From Pterobdella sp. o SKG-2022 (taxonomy: Eukaryota > Annelida > Clitellata > Hirudinida > Piscicolidae), in NCBI GenBank assembly GCA_964035795.1, contig OZ038321.1:21578283-21642282 (forward strand): a stretch of 64,000 nt of DNA. The letters are read 5' to 3'. Shown here one piece after another: positions 1 through 20,600 of the stretch (the stretch's first letter is position 1; each line of letters starts with the position of its first letter). The notes under the pieces are model-generated. The model saw nothing but the letters and a program-made list of their open reading frames with translations. It did not search any database and was not told the origin of the DNA. The translations under genes were made by a program, and so were the position numbers.

Positions 1-262
1 CGATCGAATTGTTTATTATTTTTTCGTTTTTTTTCATAGTTAGTTTTAATACCATTTTATGTATTAATCTTTCACATATTTATTCATTCAATACCCTAAA
101 CACACTCAATAAAAGTTATTTGTGGTGGATGAATAGTTTTTGACACAATTATCACTATAATGACATCCACTTCGTAAATCCATTCTTATTAAAGCCACAT
201 AATCTCCACAACCATCCATACCACCACACCCTTTTACACCTATCCATACCACCCCCACATAG
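1..262. other. Intron of AP-3 beta gene (left edge)
   Basis: AT-rich sequence ending in a pyrimidine-rich tract and an AG at 261-262 that acts as the acceptor of the first visible AP-3 beta exon. No coding similarity was seen in it. Short open frames on the minus strand here have no recognisable content. Confidence 0.7.
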
Positions 263-8572
<8,310 letters not shown>

Positions 8573-9135
8573 ATTGATCATCAAAATTCGTGCAAGATTT
8601 TCTAATAATTTTGACTAATTGGTTTATCTTTTGTTTATCGCTGTTTTTTCCCTTTTTATTTATCTATCTAGCTATTTATTTTTTTTCTTCTCCAACCTTT
8701 AACAAAATTTAGTTATTCACCCACAATTCTGAAAATTATAAATAGTTCATGTTTGCTATTCATTTTGTTTTATAAATTATTTAAGATATTGTTCAATCAT
8801 TGGTGGTGATATTCGATATTTTTGTCTTGGCTATAGTTTATTTGATAGAAATATGAAACCGTTTAGTTTAGTCTCACAGACTTATATACAATGATTATTG
8901 TATTTCACTCATGTTTAAAGGTAATTCAAAATATACTTACACACTACTGTTGTTTAGAAAAAACTATAAAATTTTAGGTTTTTTAACATTCTCAAAAATT
9001 CAGGCTATTGTCATTCCGTTGTTCAATTTTTTATTTATTCTTTGGCGTCGTCAATATTTACATTTAAATAAAATTTTGAAGCTATTTCGACGTATACACG
9101 ACTAAGCTATAAAGTCAATTTTTTTTAATTCCAAA
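8573..9135. other. AP-3 beta 3' region and Flattop 5' region
   Basis: AT-rich spacer of 563 bases between two genes on the same strand. It must hold the AP-3 beta 3' UTR and the promoter and 5' UTR of the next gene. AATAAA-like strings are present but not distinctive in such AT-rich DNA. No coding signal was recognised. Confidence 0.5.
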
Positions 9136-9996
9136 ATGCCTTTTGATCACAATATCACACAATATGATAAGCCATTTCAAGCAACCAGACTGGGAAATTT
9201 CGAAATACCTAAACAAAAAGTTAAAAAGAAGAAGAGACCCGTTGAAGGAATCACACGCTACATTGCCAATGATGAAGGGAAACTGCTTGATAAAAAATTT
9301 GAACATCCTAAAGGTCCGAGAACCGATTTTGTTCCAACTTGGCATATGCCTCTCAAAATTCCAGGTCCTCATGCTCTCAATGCCACGGCTCGTAAGAAAT
9401 CAATGGCGAAAAAACTAGAATCCGACAAAAACGAATTTGAGAAAAAAATGAAAGAAAAATCTGCAAAACGAATGGAACCAAATAAAGTAGAACACAAAAT
9501 GAATCAACAGGTTGAGTGTGAAAGGCCCGTAAAAAATATGGGCCAAACAGAAACCATGCTTGAACCTTGTTGTAATGTCCCACAAAATGAGCCTGTAAAC
9601 ATGCAAGTGAATAAATGTGATGAACTGTGTCAAAAAAAAAATTTAATCGATGAATGCAATGAAATAAGAAGGAAAGAAGCCGAAGAAAGAGAAGTAGCTA
9701 AAGAAGATAAATGCAACACACAAGAAATGTATGATAATTGCCAACAAATAAAAGATTTGAAAAATCAATTAGAAAAGGTTGAAAATTGTCAAGAAAACAG
9801 ACGTTTCGAATCGTGCGTTCAAAATTGTGTTCATGCCAATAAGAAAATGACATGCGCAGAGCAAAAAAAAATGAAATGCGAGAAAAAATTGAAAAAGTGG
9901 GAATGTGACTTTGACAAAAAAGTCGAAGAAAGTTGTTGCGAAAAGAACAGTTACCTCGACAAATGCCCGTGTTCTCCAGTTAGGAACAATTATTGA
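9136..9996 (+). CDS. CFAP126: Flattop-like (CFAP126) protein with cysteine-rich C-terminal extension
   Basis: Intronless frame of 286 residues. The first ~80 residues carry the Flattop signature blocks in order: QYDKPF (9-14), TRYIANDEGKLL (40-51) and TWHMPLKIP (68-76), which match the QYEKAF, TQIIANDRGHLL and TWQMPLKIP blocks recalled from vertebrate Flattop. Flattop is a ciliary doublet-microtubule inner protein also tied to basal body docking. Residues ~85-286 are unlike the vertebrate tail: highly charged (Lys/Glu), predicted helical or coiled coil, with 18 cysteines after residue ~125 and none before. Start chosen at the first ATG, which precedes the conserved blocks. The single-exon structure contrasts with the exon-rich neighbours and could mean a retrocopy. 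The orthology call rests on three short motifs, so it is good but not certain. Confidence 0.77.
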   Translation: MPFDHNITQYDKPFQATRLGNFEIPKQKVKKKKRPVEGITRYIANDEGKLLDKKFEHPKGPRTDFVPTWHMPLKIPGPHALNATARKKSMAKKLESDKNEFEKKMKEKSAKRMEPNKVEHKMNQQVECERPVKNMGQTETMLEPCCNVPQNEPVNMQVNKCDELCQKKNLIDECNEIRRKEAEEREVAKEDKCNTQEMYDNCQQIKDLKNQLEKVENCQENRRFESCVQNCVHANKKMTCAEQKKMKCEKKLKKWECDFDKKVEESCCEKNSYLDKCPCSPVRNNY

Positions 9997-10289
9997 TCCT
10001 TATAACTGAGTGAATATTATTTAGGATTAGAATCAATTAGATAATGATAAAATTAGAAGAAATCAGATTTTTATTAAATAACGAAGTTTTTTGCAAGCAA
10101 AATGCCCAATAATTTAAGTTCTGCTTACACAAAGTTTCGTTGTATGATAAACCTTTGTTAGTGTCTAATAGGTTCCGATAAATAAATTAAAAGAAATTTT
10201 ATTTGAAACCAAACTGTCAAATTTAGACAAAAACCCAAAAAACAAAAATGTTTGAATTGTTTGTAATAAACAAAAAAAAAAGATTTCTT
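9997..10289. other. Spacer after Flattop-like gene
   Basis: AT-rich, containing several AATAAA-type strings (for example near 10177) that could serve as the polyadenylation signal of the Flattop-like gene. No gene seen. Confidence 0.4.
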
Positions 10290-12420
10290 CTAATTTTTTT
10301 GGACTTGCGATAGTACCTAGCACACTACATGCATTCCCTCTCTGAATGGCTATACTTATCGCTTCAAGTAGGAAAGAGGTTGACCTTAGTTCTTCTGTTC
10401 CTTGAGCTATTTTTTCCCGATCTCTTATCAAATTCAGTCTGTTTGGACTCCAAGAACTAAATGCTGCAACTCCGATTGATACAATCTCATAGTCTGCTGA
10501 AAGGTTGCAATATTTTGTCAGCTTAGCTGTCTCCGCGTTTTCAGATACTTTTCCTGGAAAAACTGAAAATATTTGTATGTGGCTGGAAGCGATAGTGTCA
10601 CTACAAGTGAAATCCCACACCATAGTACGACCATTTTTCCAAGGGTAAACTGTCCTCCCATCTGGACGTTTTCCCTCAAAGCGAGTTATACCACTCGGTT
10701 CAAGAATCGAAGGTATATGGGCTGATGACAGAGCTTTCTTTATTAGGTCATTTACCTGAGCATGTTGGGAAAATTTTCTAGCACTTTTTCTACAAACTTA
10801 GACCATGCGCTCCCAATTGCTCCATTCTAGCGCCGCAAATGTAGGTATGAGGAATGTACAACGGTGAGCCTAAAAGTAAAGCACAGCTGGTTTTTAGTTG
10901 AGATCTGTTTATTCTAAATCTAAAAGAAGCTATGAGAGTTGCATCGAGCCAAGAAGAGTATTGTTCTGAAGAGATAGCCAGCAACCTCGTTTTTTCTAAA
11001 TCTGGTGTCAAACTTGAGATCAGATTTTCATACTTCAGTTTGGCATACTACATATCCCAACCAGTTTGAACATTGGATTACCTGGAAAACAGCTGTGACT
11101 TCCAATTTTTTCCGAATAGAGACCTTTAGCAGAATTGTAGTAAGAATCATCTAAGATATTGTAGAAATTAAGTAAGAGCTTTCTAACATGTGGGCTGCAA
11201 GCGTAGACTGAGAATAAAAATGCCGGAGGCGATAAGTCTATGGCTGATCTCACTCCCAGCCCTCCTAGGGCTACAGGCAAAGTTGAATGGGTCTGAAAGT
11301 TTGATGTTAATAACTTTTTCGAAGAATTTTTTAAATAAAGTGTCATATTTCTCTAAAACTTTAGAATTAAAGCATGGAGAAGAACTGAGAAGGTAGGTTA
11401 ATTTTGGAATTGAAAAATTATGTTTTAGAAAAAAAAGTGCATCAAGGAGATCGATTTCCATCAATTTCTCTGTGATTCTTTTCAAATCTTCTAATTCATG
11501 GGATAAAAATGTTTCAATTGTTAATTGATGAATTGGGGAACCTAATAAGGATAGATTTCTAAATGCTTTATTCCTGAACTTAATGAATTGAACTTAGTTA
11601 GGATTGGGGTGATTGATCGTTCTGGTTAATAAAAATAGTTGGCATTTCGAATAGTTTGTTTCAAATCCGAGTGTTTCGTTGACGTTTATAATTTTATTAA
11701 AATCCGTCTATACGTCTTCAGCATTTCCCGCCAAAGTTCCATTATCTAGGTACCAAATGTTTAGTTCACTTTTGCATTCTTCAATTAAGTTTTTGATGGC
11801 AAGGGAAAACAAAAATGGGCCTAAAGGGTCACTCTGTTGTACACCTTCTTGAGATGAAAAAAGACTGTCTCCATAAAAAAGATTGGAAGGACAAGAATAT
11901 GCCTGCCAAGCAATTGAGTATATAGTAGGTAATTGCTTTTGAATTTCGTTAAGAACTACGTCCCTTCTAACTGAATTAAACGCCTTTTTAATTTTTATTT
12001 TTAAAATTATTTTTTTCAGAGATGCAACCACGTTGATTTTTATCGAAAATATATTTTCTAAATGAATGGGCGGCTACTTCAGCTCCTGAGTGAGTGCTTA
12101 CTCAAGTTGCTAAGGTTTGAATAAAGCTGATGAAAAATTTGACAATTTTTGCATAATAGTTTTTGCCACAAGCCTTCTTAGAGTATTTCCCACTGCAATG
12201 GGTCTCCACCGTCAGGTTTTGACAAGGCTAATAATGAAGCATCATAAAAACTCGGCTTAATCTCTGCAGGAATATCACCACGTGAAATGATTGTATTGAA
12301 AAACTTAGCAATGGCTCACAAAAGGTTAACTCCACTTTGTCCTTGTGATTCTGCAGTGAGATCTTTGAGATATTTTTGAAGCAAACGGTCTGGACCACCA
12401 TTGCTGCCATCTTTTAAACC
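10290..12420 (-). mobile_element. Decayed non-LTR retrotransposon: reverse transcriptase and C-terminal domain
   Basis: Minus-strand reading gives pieces of one polyprotein in order, split among frames by stops and frameshifts. Around 12250-12150 lies a KPDGG...RRLVAK block. 12031-11708 has RT motifs: KAFNSVRRD (motif A region), GVQQSDPLGPFLFSL (motif B) and WYLDNGTLAGN (catalytic motif C). 11485-11035 has the connection region with PVALGGLGVRSA. 11011-10790 has CGARMEQLGAHGLS. 10623-10300 has the C-terminal WDFTCSDTIASSHIQ and SIAIQRGNACSVLGT. This C-terminal domain is common in invertebrate non-LTR elements. Motif C reads YLDN instead of the expected YLDD, and motif A appears to lack its aspartate, so this copy is dead. 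Exact ends, target-site duplications and clade cannot be set by eye. Confidence 0.85.
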
Positions 12421-13554
12421 TTTCATACCTCTTTTAACGTCTTCAGCTGAAACTTGTAAACTTTTGGCGATTTGTTCTTCGAAAGGAGGATGAAGGAGGT
12501 TTGAGTTTTTATTAATTTTCGGGTGTTTGAAACCTAATTTTTTTGAGAGTTTTGGGGTATTTTCAAATAATTTATCATTAGAAGAAACAAAAATAACTGC
12601 CGTTTTATATCACCACAAGCCAATTTAGAAGACACCATTTTAGCCCATGTGCAATCAATTTTCTTTTTTGATTTTGGTTTATTGTTTTGCTAACGGGTTG
12701 AGGGAATAGATTTCCTGAAAAATCATTCATCTGTCTATTAATGATTTTGACTTTTTGCCGCTTCTATTTGGACTGTGAAAGCATTTTCTAAAATAAATAA
12801 AACTATTTTTTGCAACAATTTTGTTCAAAATACTGGTGAGAAGGTTACCTGCTAAAAATCGTGAAGCTTTCAGCATTTTTTTCAAAATCGTACCAACACG
12901 CAAGAATGAAAAAGGGAAGTTAGAAGGTTTGTATCATTTATTATTTTGTGAGTGCAGCCTGAACCCATCCAAACATTCAAGGATTCAATCCGGTTTTTTT
13001 AAGCTTAACACAAGTGGAATGACACCATCCCAGACACTAGTCACATCGGATCTATAAACGTTTTTTTGACTCCTTTTTGTTCAATCCACATCTCAACAAA
13101 GTTCTAAGATCATCTCAGCTCCCTGATAAATGCGAGTTTTGTAGTAAATTTTCAGATTTATCTGCACCATCTATATTAAGAAAGATATTTTTGTAAACAT
13201 TTTTCGAAAAGACACAATCAGTGGAATTTAGTATTATATTATACAATCATATCCCATGAAACATTCATAAATTTTTATTTGTATATCAATTTTTTAATGA
13301 ATTAATTTATCAAAATAAAAAAATTATTTCAACCAGTAAATTTCACTTGACGAGGTAATAGTATTACGCGAGGAATATTAAGCTAAATATTCGAATTAAA
13401 ACTAGCATAAAACTTTTGAAACATATTAAATAAATTTGCATAAAATAAGAAAAACGAAAATATAAAATTAAAATTTTGCAAATAAACCTCAATAACTTAT
13501 AAAATTTTTTTTTATCAAAATAATTTTTAAAAGAATATAAATTGCATCAATAAC
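12421..13554. other. Retroelement-flanking and intergenic region
   Basis: The first few hundred bases (to about 12770) probably still belong to the decayed retrotransposon, upstream of its RT domain on the minus strand, but I cannot read conserved motifs there. The rest, to the DIS3L2 stop, is AT-rich and includes the likely DIS3L2 3' UTR. Confidence 0.4.
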
Positions 13555-16500
13555 TCAATCTTCACCCGGATGTTTGACTTGAATCTGCAATTTCAAATCT
13601 AATATTAATAATTTTCAAAGCTACACTGTTTTTTAAACGATTCTTAAAATATGAAACAGCCTACCTCCCAACTGAAAGTCTCCTCGGCATGAATCAAGCG
13701 ACATTTTAATTGAGTGAATACGCGAATCTTCTGTTTCAATGTATTTTCAGTTGCATCATTTTTACTCCATTCCAGTTCTAAGTGAGAACCTTTACCATTT
13801 TTGACGTAAGTAAAACTATCCAAGGGCAAATTAGACATTTTGACCCGCTTGTTAACTCCGAACTGACAAACTAAAATGTCGAAAGATTTGTCTAGAAGAT
13901 CAATGACCACACCTTCAACATCCATGGGACCACACTCACGTAGTAATATGGTGAAGTACAAGTCAACACTCTTATCACCTGCAGCTTTGGCTTTAGTCTT
14001 TTTGTTGTTAATATGCTCACATTGTTTTTGTAAATCAAATGGATTGGTTAAGATAGAATCTTTATGAGGTTGGTAGTTCAGTGCAATGCTTAGTTGTCTA
14101 TGTACAAGTAAGTCGGCATATCTTCTGATAGGAGAAGTAAAATGAGTGTAACATGGAAAATTTAACGCGTAATGATGGCGATATGTGCCGGCATTCTTAT
14201 TAGCCACATATAATGCTTTATTCATAGATTTGAGGCAGTGATGAACTAATGCATAGAACTTGGTCAAACTATCAGTAGAAATTCCATTAAAATACTCCTG
14301 CAAAGCTCCCGAAGAACTCGAATCTACTGACATGTTCATCATATCACAAAACTTATTGAAATTCTCAAGTCCTTTTTTGGTTGGGGGCGGGTGACAACGA
14401 AGGAGGGCACTGTTTGGATGGCACTTCAAAATAAAATTTGCTACTGATACATTAGCCTTCAGCATGAGTTCCTCAATCAGAAAATGACTGTCAGTTCGCT
14501 CATATATGAACACTGTGTTTGGGAAGCCCGACTCAGGATGCAAAGCAAACGATAATTTCTTCTGTTCAAGTCGCAAACTACCAGACGACATCCTTTCTTG
14601 TTTTAAATTTTTCGTTATTTTATGCAATATAAGGCTTTTATTAATTATTTCCTCAATTGAGAACCCTCCATAGATAGTGGGTAACTCTTCTTTACTCCAA
14701 CTCTTCTGAGGTTCATCAATGAAACCTTGTACATGTCTATAAGCAAATTTGGCACATGATCTTATAACACTCCTTCCTATCCATTCTTTCACTATAGTAC
14801 CATCTTCCTTCATGATCCAAACAACAGAGTAAGCAAGACGATCGACACCAGGATTCAAGCTGCATAGCTCCTCACACAATAACCCAGGGAGCATGGGAAT
14901 CACCTTCTGAACCAAGTATACACTGAAGGATCGCTTGGATGAAACCTCATCCAAAGCAGTGTCTTCTCTGACGTAGTAACTTACATCGGCAATGTGTACG
15001 CCCACTTCATACAAGCCTCCCTCTAGCTGCTCACAAGATACAGCATCATCCAAGTCTCTTGCTGTGTCTGGATCGATGGTGAAAATACACTTTTTTCTAA
15101 AATCTCTTCTATTCAATAAATCTTGAGAAGGAATTGTACGTGGAAGTGGAGCAAGACAAGCCAGCACCTGAGTTAGATATGGTTTGAAATATAAAAAAAT
15201 CAAAATGAGATAATTAGTGACATACTTCTTTGCTGAAATCTTCAGCATCAACATCATTTTCCAAAAGAATAGCTTCAGTTTCTGCTTTGACCTCACCAAT
15301 TGAACCCAAGCCCTTATGCACTTCTCCCATAGGCAGGTTAGAAGTAGCTTTCCAGTTGGTTATCTTGACCACAAACAACGTTTTGCTATAATCCTTATGT
15401 CTAATAAAAAAATCTTTAGGAAGATTTTTTGCTAGCACCAAAACACGAGGAAAGCGACAATCTCTGGGAACAAATAAAGCTTTCTGCATGCTTTTGTCCT
15501 TCAATAATCGAAAAACCCCAACAGATTTCCGAGAATTGACCTGGTCCAATTATGTATCAATTGCTTTAATTTTTTATCACATAAAATGAATAAGTCTTCA
15601 AGAAACATGGTATTAATTATAACACTGAGCAAATATAATTGAAAATAAATATGAAATTATCTTAACTTAAAATTTAAAAATCAAATTAATAAATTTTATT
15701 CACAAAATTGTTTAGAGACATCTTATGTATCTTTTTTTAAATTCAATTTTCTTGATTTTTATCGTAAAATGAGGAAGATTTTAGATACATATATTTTTTC
15801 AAAAAATTAAAATTTTCAAAAAATTCAACTTTGTCATAATTCATCAGTACTAATGAATTATGACAAAGTTGAAAAATATATGTATCTAATGCTTCCTCAT
15901 TTTACAACAAAAATCAAAAAAATTCACAAAATTAAAATAACTTCAAATATGTTAATCATTAAAGCTTTTTCTAATAAAAAACCCCATTGAAAAAAACCTA
16001 AAAAGTGTGAAGGTATTCATAAAAAAACCTTAAATTAACAAATAATTAAAAATCTAACTATTCTTAAAATTTGTTTTTACATTCTTGTCAATAAGCCTGT
16101 TGTACATAAGGCATAAAATATACCACCTTTGTTTTGATAGCAACTACCTTCCCAGTCCTTTGCAGTTCAACATCAGGATACATGGTTTTAAACTGTTGAA
16201 AAGTACTAAACTTCAGCTGACCATTATCATCTGTGAAATTCTTCTTCAAACCTGGACTCAAATTTTTTATCTCTTCAAAAGATGTGAATCTGAAAGATTT
16301 ATGGATATTTTGTTTTGATATATGAAATAAAATAAAGAATTTTATGAAAACCTTTCTGAAAAACTGTTTTTAATTTGTGTCAAAACACTTTCCATATTTT
16401 CATCTTTTAACACTATTTTTTCAGCTATTTCGTGACCATCGCCTTATATATATAAATAAACTTTAACATTAATTATTGAATTTTCATTTAATAAATGATC

Positions 16501-17144
16501 TATTAAAAACAGTAAATGAGACTTTTTGATTCCAAACACAAGTTTTCTAATAGTTCAGTTGAAGTTACTTCACTATTTTTGAATGAGTTCAAAGGAATCT
16601 GTATACAATGCCATAAGAATGCATAAAATTTTTCCAACAAGATTAAAAAAAATTTTTATGTTAGTTTATATTTAGATTTTTACCTTCCATTGCTCTTCAG
16701 GTAATAATTGAACATACACAATGTCACCATCCAACGATCTATTCCTTTTTTTCATTCCTTCTATCATTACATCTGTGTTGCCATCCTTAAATTTTGAAAT
16801 ATTTTTTTTGTAACTACTTTGATTGGCTATAATCATTCTAATTAGTAATTTAACATGTTTTACATGTTAAATTACTAATAACATGTTTAACAAGTCTTAC
16901 AGGATGACAGATGAAAGCATCTTCAAAATTTTTTATATTGATTCTCAATGAACCCTGAAATTTAAATTCAAAAAGTTTAATTTAAATCATTATTATAAAA
17001 CAGTGCAATCAATCAAATTTTTGCAACTTTAGATCTTAAAGCAAATTTTTTAGCTAATGCAACCGTTATGAGAGTGTTGTCATCTTTCAGTTTATCATCT
17101 GACCAATAACTTTCAAAACTCTTATTTTTGTCTTTAAACGCCAT
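13555..17144 (-). CDS. DIS3L2: DIS3-like 3'-5' exoribonuclease 2
   Basis: Cytoplasmic RNase II/R family exonuclease that degrades 3'-uridylated RNAs. Nine exons in transcript order: 17144-17064, 16954-16901, 16785-16684, 16598-16523, 16442-16352, 16289-16127, 15540-15226, 15167-13665, 13584-13555. They sum to 2415 bases, encoding 804 residues (human is 885). The N-terminus has the cold-shock/S1-like domains (GSLRIN...[18 protein letters not shown]). The RNB domain in exon 8 has [16 protein letters not shown] with the metal-binding aspartates kept, then [16 protein letters not shown]-like [16 protein letters not shown] and [20 protein letters not shown]-terminal S1 domain follows. No PIN domain is seen, which favours DIS3L2 over DIS3. 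Exon 4 has the least sequence support but fits in phase. The gene starts 473 bases from the divergent stress-protein gene. Confidence 0.95.
15714..15915. mobile_element. Foldback/MITE-like element in DIS3L2 intron 6
   Basis: Imperfect inverted repeat of about 200 bases centred near 15848. The inner arms (15825-15844 and 15853-15872) are a perfect 20-base match. The outer arms pair GATACATATA-type and AATGAGGAAG-type segments (about 15767-15799 with 15872-15904). Its left end reads AGAGACATCTTATGT, an end motif also found at 27273, 49552 and 54075. Non-coding and non-autonomous by appearance. Confidence 0.65.
16841..16879. repeat. Perfect 18-bp hairpin in DIS3L2 intron 2
   Basis: Bases 16841-16858 are the exact reverse complement of 16862-16879, with a 3-base loop. 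It sits in the 115-base intron between exons 2 and 3. Confidence 0.9.
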
Positions 17145-17616
17145 TTCAAATATGCGTAAATTTATATACAAAATTTAAAAATTGATTTAAAAATTATAAA
17201 ACCTATTGAACAAGCACTATAAGAGGTTCAAAATTAACGCTTTGTAATTTTAAGCATACATTGAGCAACCGATAACAATTTGAAGTTTCATAAATTAGCG
17301 AACTTAGCTACAAATAATTTTGATGAAATTTTTCTCTATTACCAGAGTTAAAAAATATTTGATTTCAAATTTATAACTAATTAACATAAAAAAACATTTA
17401 TTTAATGCGTGGAAGTTAGATATAGCAATTGTCGTGTGTTCTCGCTGTTTCATCTTTTCTGGTTTAGTTTTTTTCTATAACTTTTGATAGGTCTAACATT
17501 TCAATTTTTAATAATTAATTTCAATAAAATTTTAAAACTTTTTATAAGAATTTATTTATTTTTCAAAATTTATCTTATTCTTTGAGACAAGTTAGCTTAA
17601 TTTGCTTGTAGTTGAA
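17145..17616. promoter_or_regulatory. Divergent intergenic interval DIS3L2 / universal stress protein
   Basis: The 472 bases between the two start codons must contain both 5' UTRs and either a shared bidirectional promoter or two promoters. It is very AT-rich. A pyrimidine tract with CTGGTTTAG near 17457-17467 and another ending in TTGTAG at 17604-17610 look like splice acceptors just upstream of the stress-protein ATG. No clear TATA box or CpG island was recognised. Confidence 0.45.
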
Positions 17617-20600
17617 ATGTCACAAGAAAAACGAACCGTAGTAATTGGAGTGGATGGAAGTGATAACGCTTACCTTGCTTTCCGATGTAGGTTTTAAAAA
17701 TTTAATTTTTTAATTTTCAAAGCACTGTTGTGATTTAATTTTTCACCAAATATCATAATAAAATTACTTTAAAAAATTCTTTATATTTATTATATCAATA
17801 ATTATTTCATCTCATTCTAAAGATTTATACAAAAATTCTAATGATGGAACCATTTTATTAATATCAACTTAACTTCCTTCAAATGGTTCATTTTTCAAAA
17901 AAAAAAAATCAAATCAAAGTAAAATAATTCTGAGTTTTTAAAACTGTTACACTAGTATTTCACTAATAAATATAAATTTCACAGTATATTATTTTAAAAA
18001 TTAATAATATTTTTTAAAGATTCAAAAACAAATATTAAATATATTTACAACATTTCTTAGATATTATATTTTTTCACAAATAAACTATTATTCCAATGAT
18101 CTCATACTTTCTTTTTTTTAATTTATCCAAGAAAGCACCAATATAAATATTAAATTTTTAAAACATGTAAAACAAAGGGCTTATATCCAAATTTTTTGAA
18201 AAGATTTTAATTTGAGAAATCAAAATTCAAGGTTACTAAGGAAAATTTTTTATCTTTATCAAAATACAAAAATTATTATTGTATAGGTTTCAAAATATGA
18301 CAAACTTGATCAATAAATGATGCCTTAAACAATTTAATATAAACCCAAAAAATAACTTACTTATTTTAGAAAAGTTTTTATTTTTCATATTCACTTTTTT
18401 CTTTTTTGTGATTAAACTTCACCAATAAAAATAAAGTCGTGACAATTTCTATAATTAGCTCTGAACACAAAAATACTGTTTAAAAGTCATTTATACATAG
18501 TATTACTGGCGTAGGAAATACGGAAATGCCTGATTTACATGATTTCATCATTTGTTCAGCGTGCTTATTGTGCTTGTTAGTTTGTCTTTGAGGTTTTTAT
18601 TGAGTGTTCAAACGAACTTTGTGTGTATGTGTGCTCAGCTTATCCCATCGCCGCCATATTTTTTTATATTGCTTTTATGTATTTTAATTCAGACTGTTAA
18701 CGTCATTATAAAAAAAATTAAGAAAAACAATCTATAAAATTTTATCAGGAAAATGAGGAAATAAATGGGCTTGTTATACATATTCATTCATAAAAAATCC
18801 AAATATTTTTAAAGAAAAATAAAATCTGAATTGTTAAGTTTTGACGCCTTTTCTTCTCTCCATTAATATTATTTCTTTTATATTATTATTATTATTATTA
18901 TATTATATATTAAAATTACTATCAAATTTCGTTAAGATTTGGCATCTTTTTAATATTCTCAATTTTTACTTTGGGAGTTCTGATTACAGTCTGTAATTTT
19001 AATGTTTGCTCATGTGTTTTGAGACTCGCGTTTTTTAATATAAAATCGGCAAAATATATCGGCATTTTTTAATATAAAATTTCAATTAAGTTTTTCAAGT
19101 TATTCACATTTTTTGCTTCAGATTATAAAAATAGAAACCTTTCAAATTAAAGACAAAAAATCAGTTCTAGAAAAACAAGATAAATTTAAAAAAATTTTTA
19201 ACATGAAGATTTTAGATATATTTTCTATATCATCACCATTAATTGATTAAAATTAGTTATCTGATAATGATTTATAAAATATATTAAAAAACTTTCTTTC
19301 AATAAACAATTCGCATTGTGGAGACTAGTTATTGACAACGTCAGTTTTAACCTCAATCAATTCCACATCAGACTCATAAACATTTCCACCGTTTGTTCAG
19401 GGTTACCAAGTTTGAATTTAAAATTGAATTTATTTCTTTTGCCATTGTGTTATTTAGGTTCATTAATCTTCCCGTCTCAGTAATTGGTATCAAACCAAAT
19501 TAAATGATATATTAAAGAGATATAAGTTACATTATTTTTCAACACAGTCATGCTTCCAAAAAAATAAACAATAATAAAATAATTTATTTAGCGCCAAGGC
19601 AAGCAACTGAGGCGCACTGCTACAAATTTAATGTAGCGAAAACACACTGTAGAACAGTATGATGATTATAATTGTTGGCCCACAACATTTTTTCTAAAGT
19701 AAATTTCATTTTCTCAAAATTAAAACATACAAAAATACGTGATAAGACTGAAAAAAATTCACAAGTATGCTAGCACTGGTTTTATATAAATTCAATGCAA
19801 GAAAAAACTCTGTATCTTAATTTCACTTTTCCATCACTGGTCTATAATAAATATCAACATATTTTTCAGCCACATTTTTCTTCATTTTCCCATAACTACT
19901 AAAGCGGTTCGTTATACATTATTCATAAATTATTCATTACAATTGCCCGCGTATAGAAATGAACGATACAATAAATGTTTTTCCAGGTGGCTTCTTTATT
20001 ATTAGTTCTGCCTGCTTGTCCAGGCAGGCTAACAATACTCTTTTATTGTTTGCCACTTATTTTTTGGCAGTTTGTCTTTTTATTGATTTGTGCTAATTTT
20101 TTTGATGGATTTTTTAAGTTTTCACTTTCTTTTATGCAACTTTTTCGAAAAATCTAAACTCTGTATTTTCATGGATATTTATAAAATTTTTAAAGATTTT
20201 AAAATATTTTTTAACGTTTTTATATGAAAAAAAGCTTTTAATTTTGTAAATGCCTTTAACATATTAACTTGAAACAAATAGCTTTCAAGCAAATAGACCC
20301 CTTAATGTGTTTTCAATTTATCAGCTTTTTAGAAGAAGTTCTTTTGCATGCCACCCACTTTTAAACATTATTTGAAAAAATTCTCTCATGGTTCAGCCTA
20401 TTTATTATAATAATCTTGAGTTGAGTTTTTGTAGGATTTGAGAAGATTTCCACGATCTACGATGTAAAAATAAGTTATTTTTGATTCGTAGATTTGTTTT
20501 TAAAATAAAATTTTTTTTCACTTTTCCAAAGGTATCATCAAACTTCGCATTTCAACGTTGATGCAGTAATGTGTTTAACACGAGGAATATTCTTAAAGCT

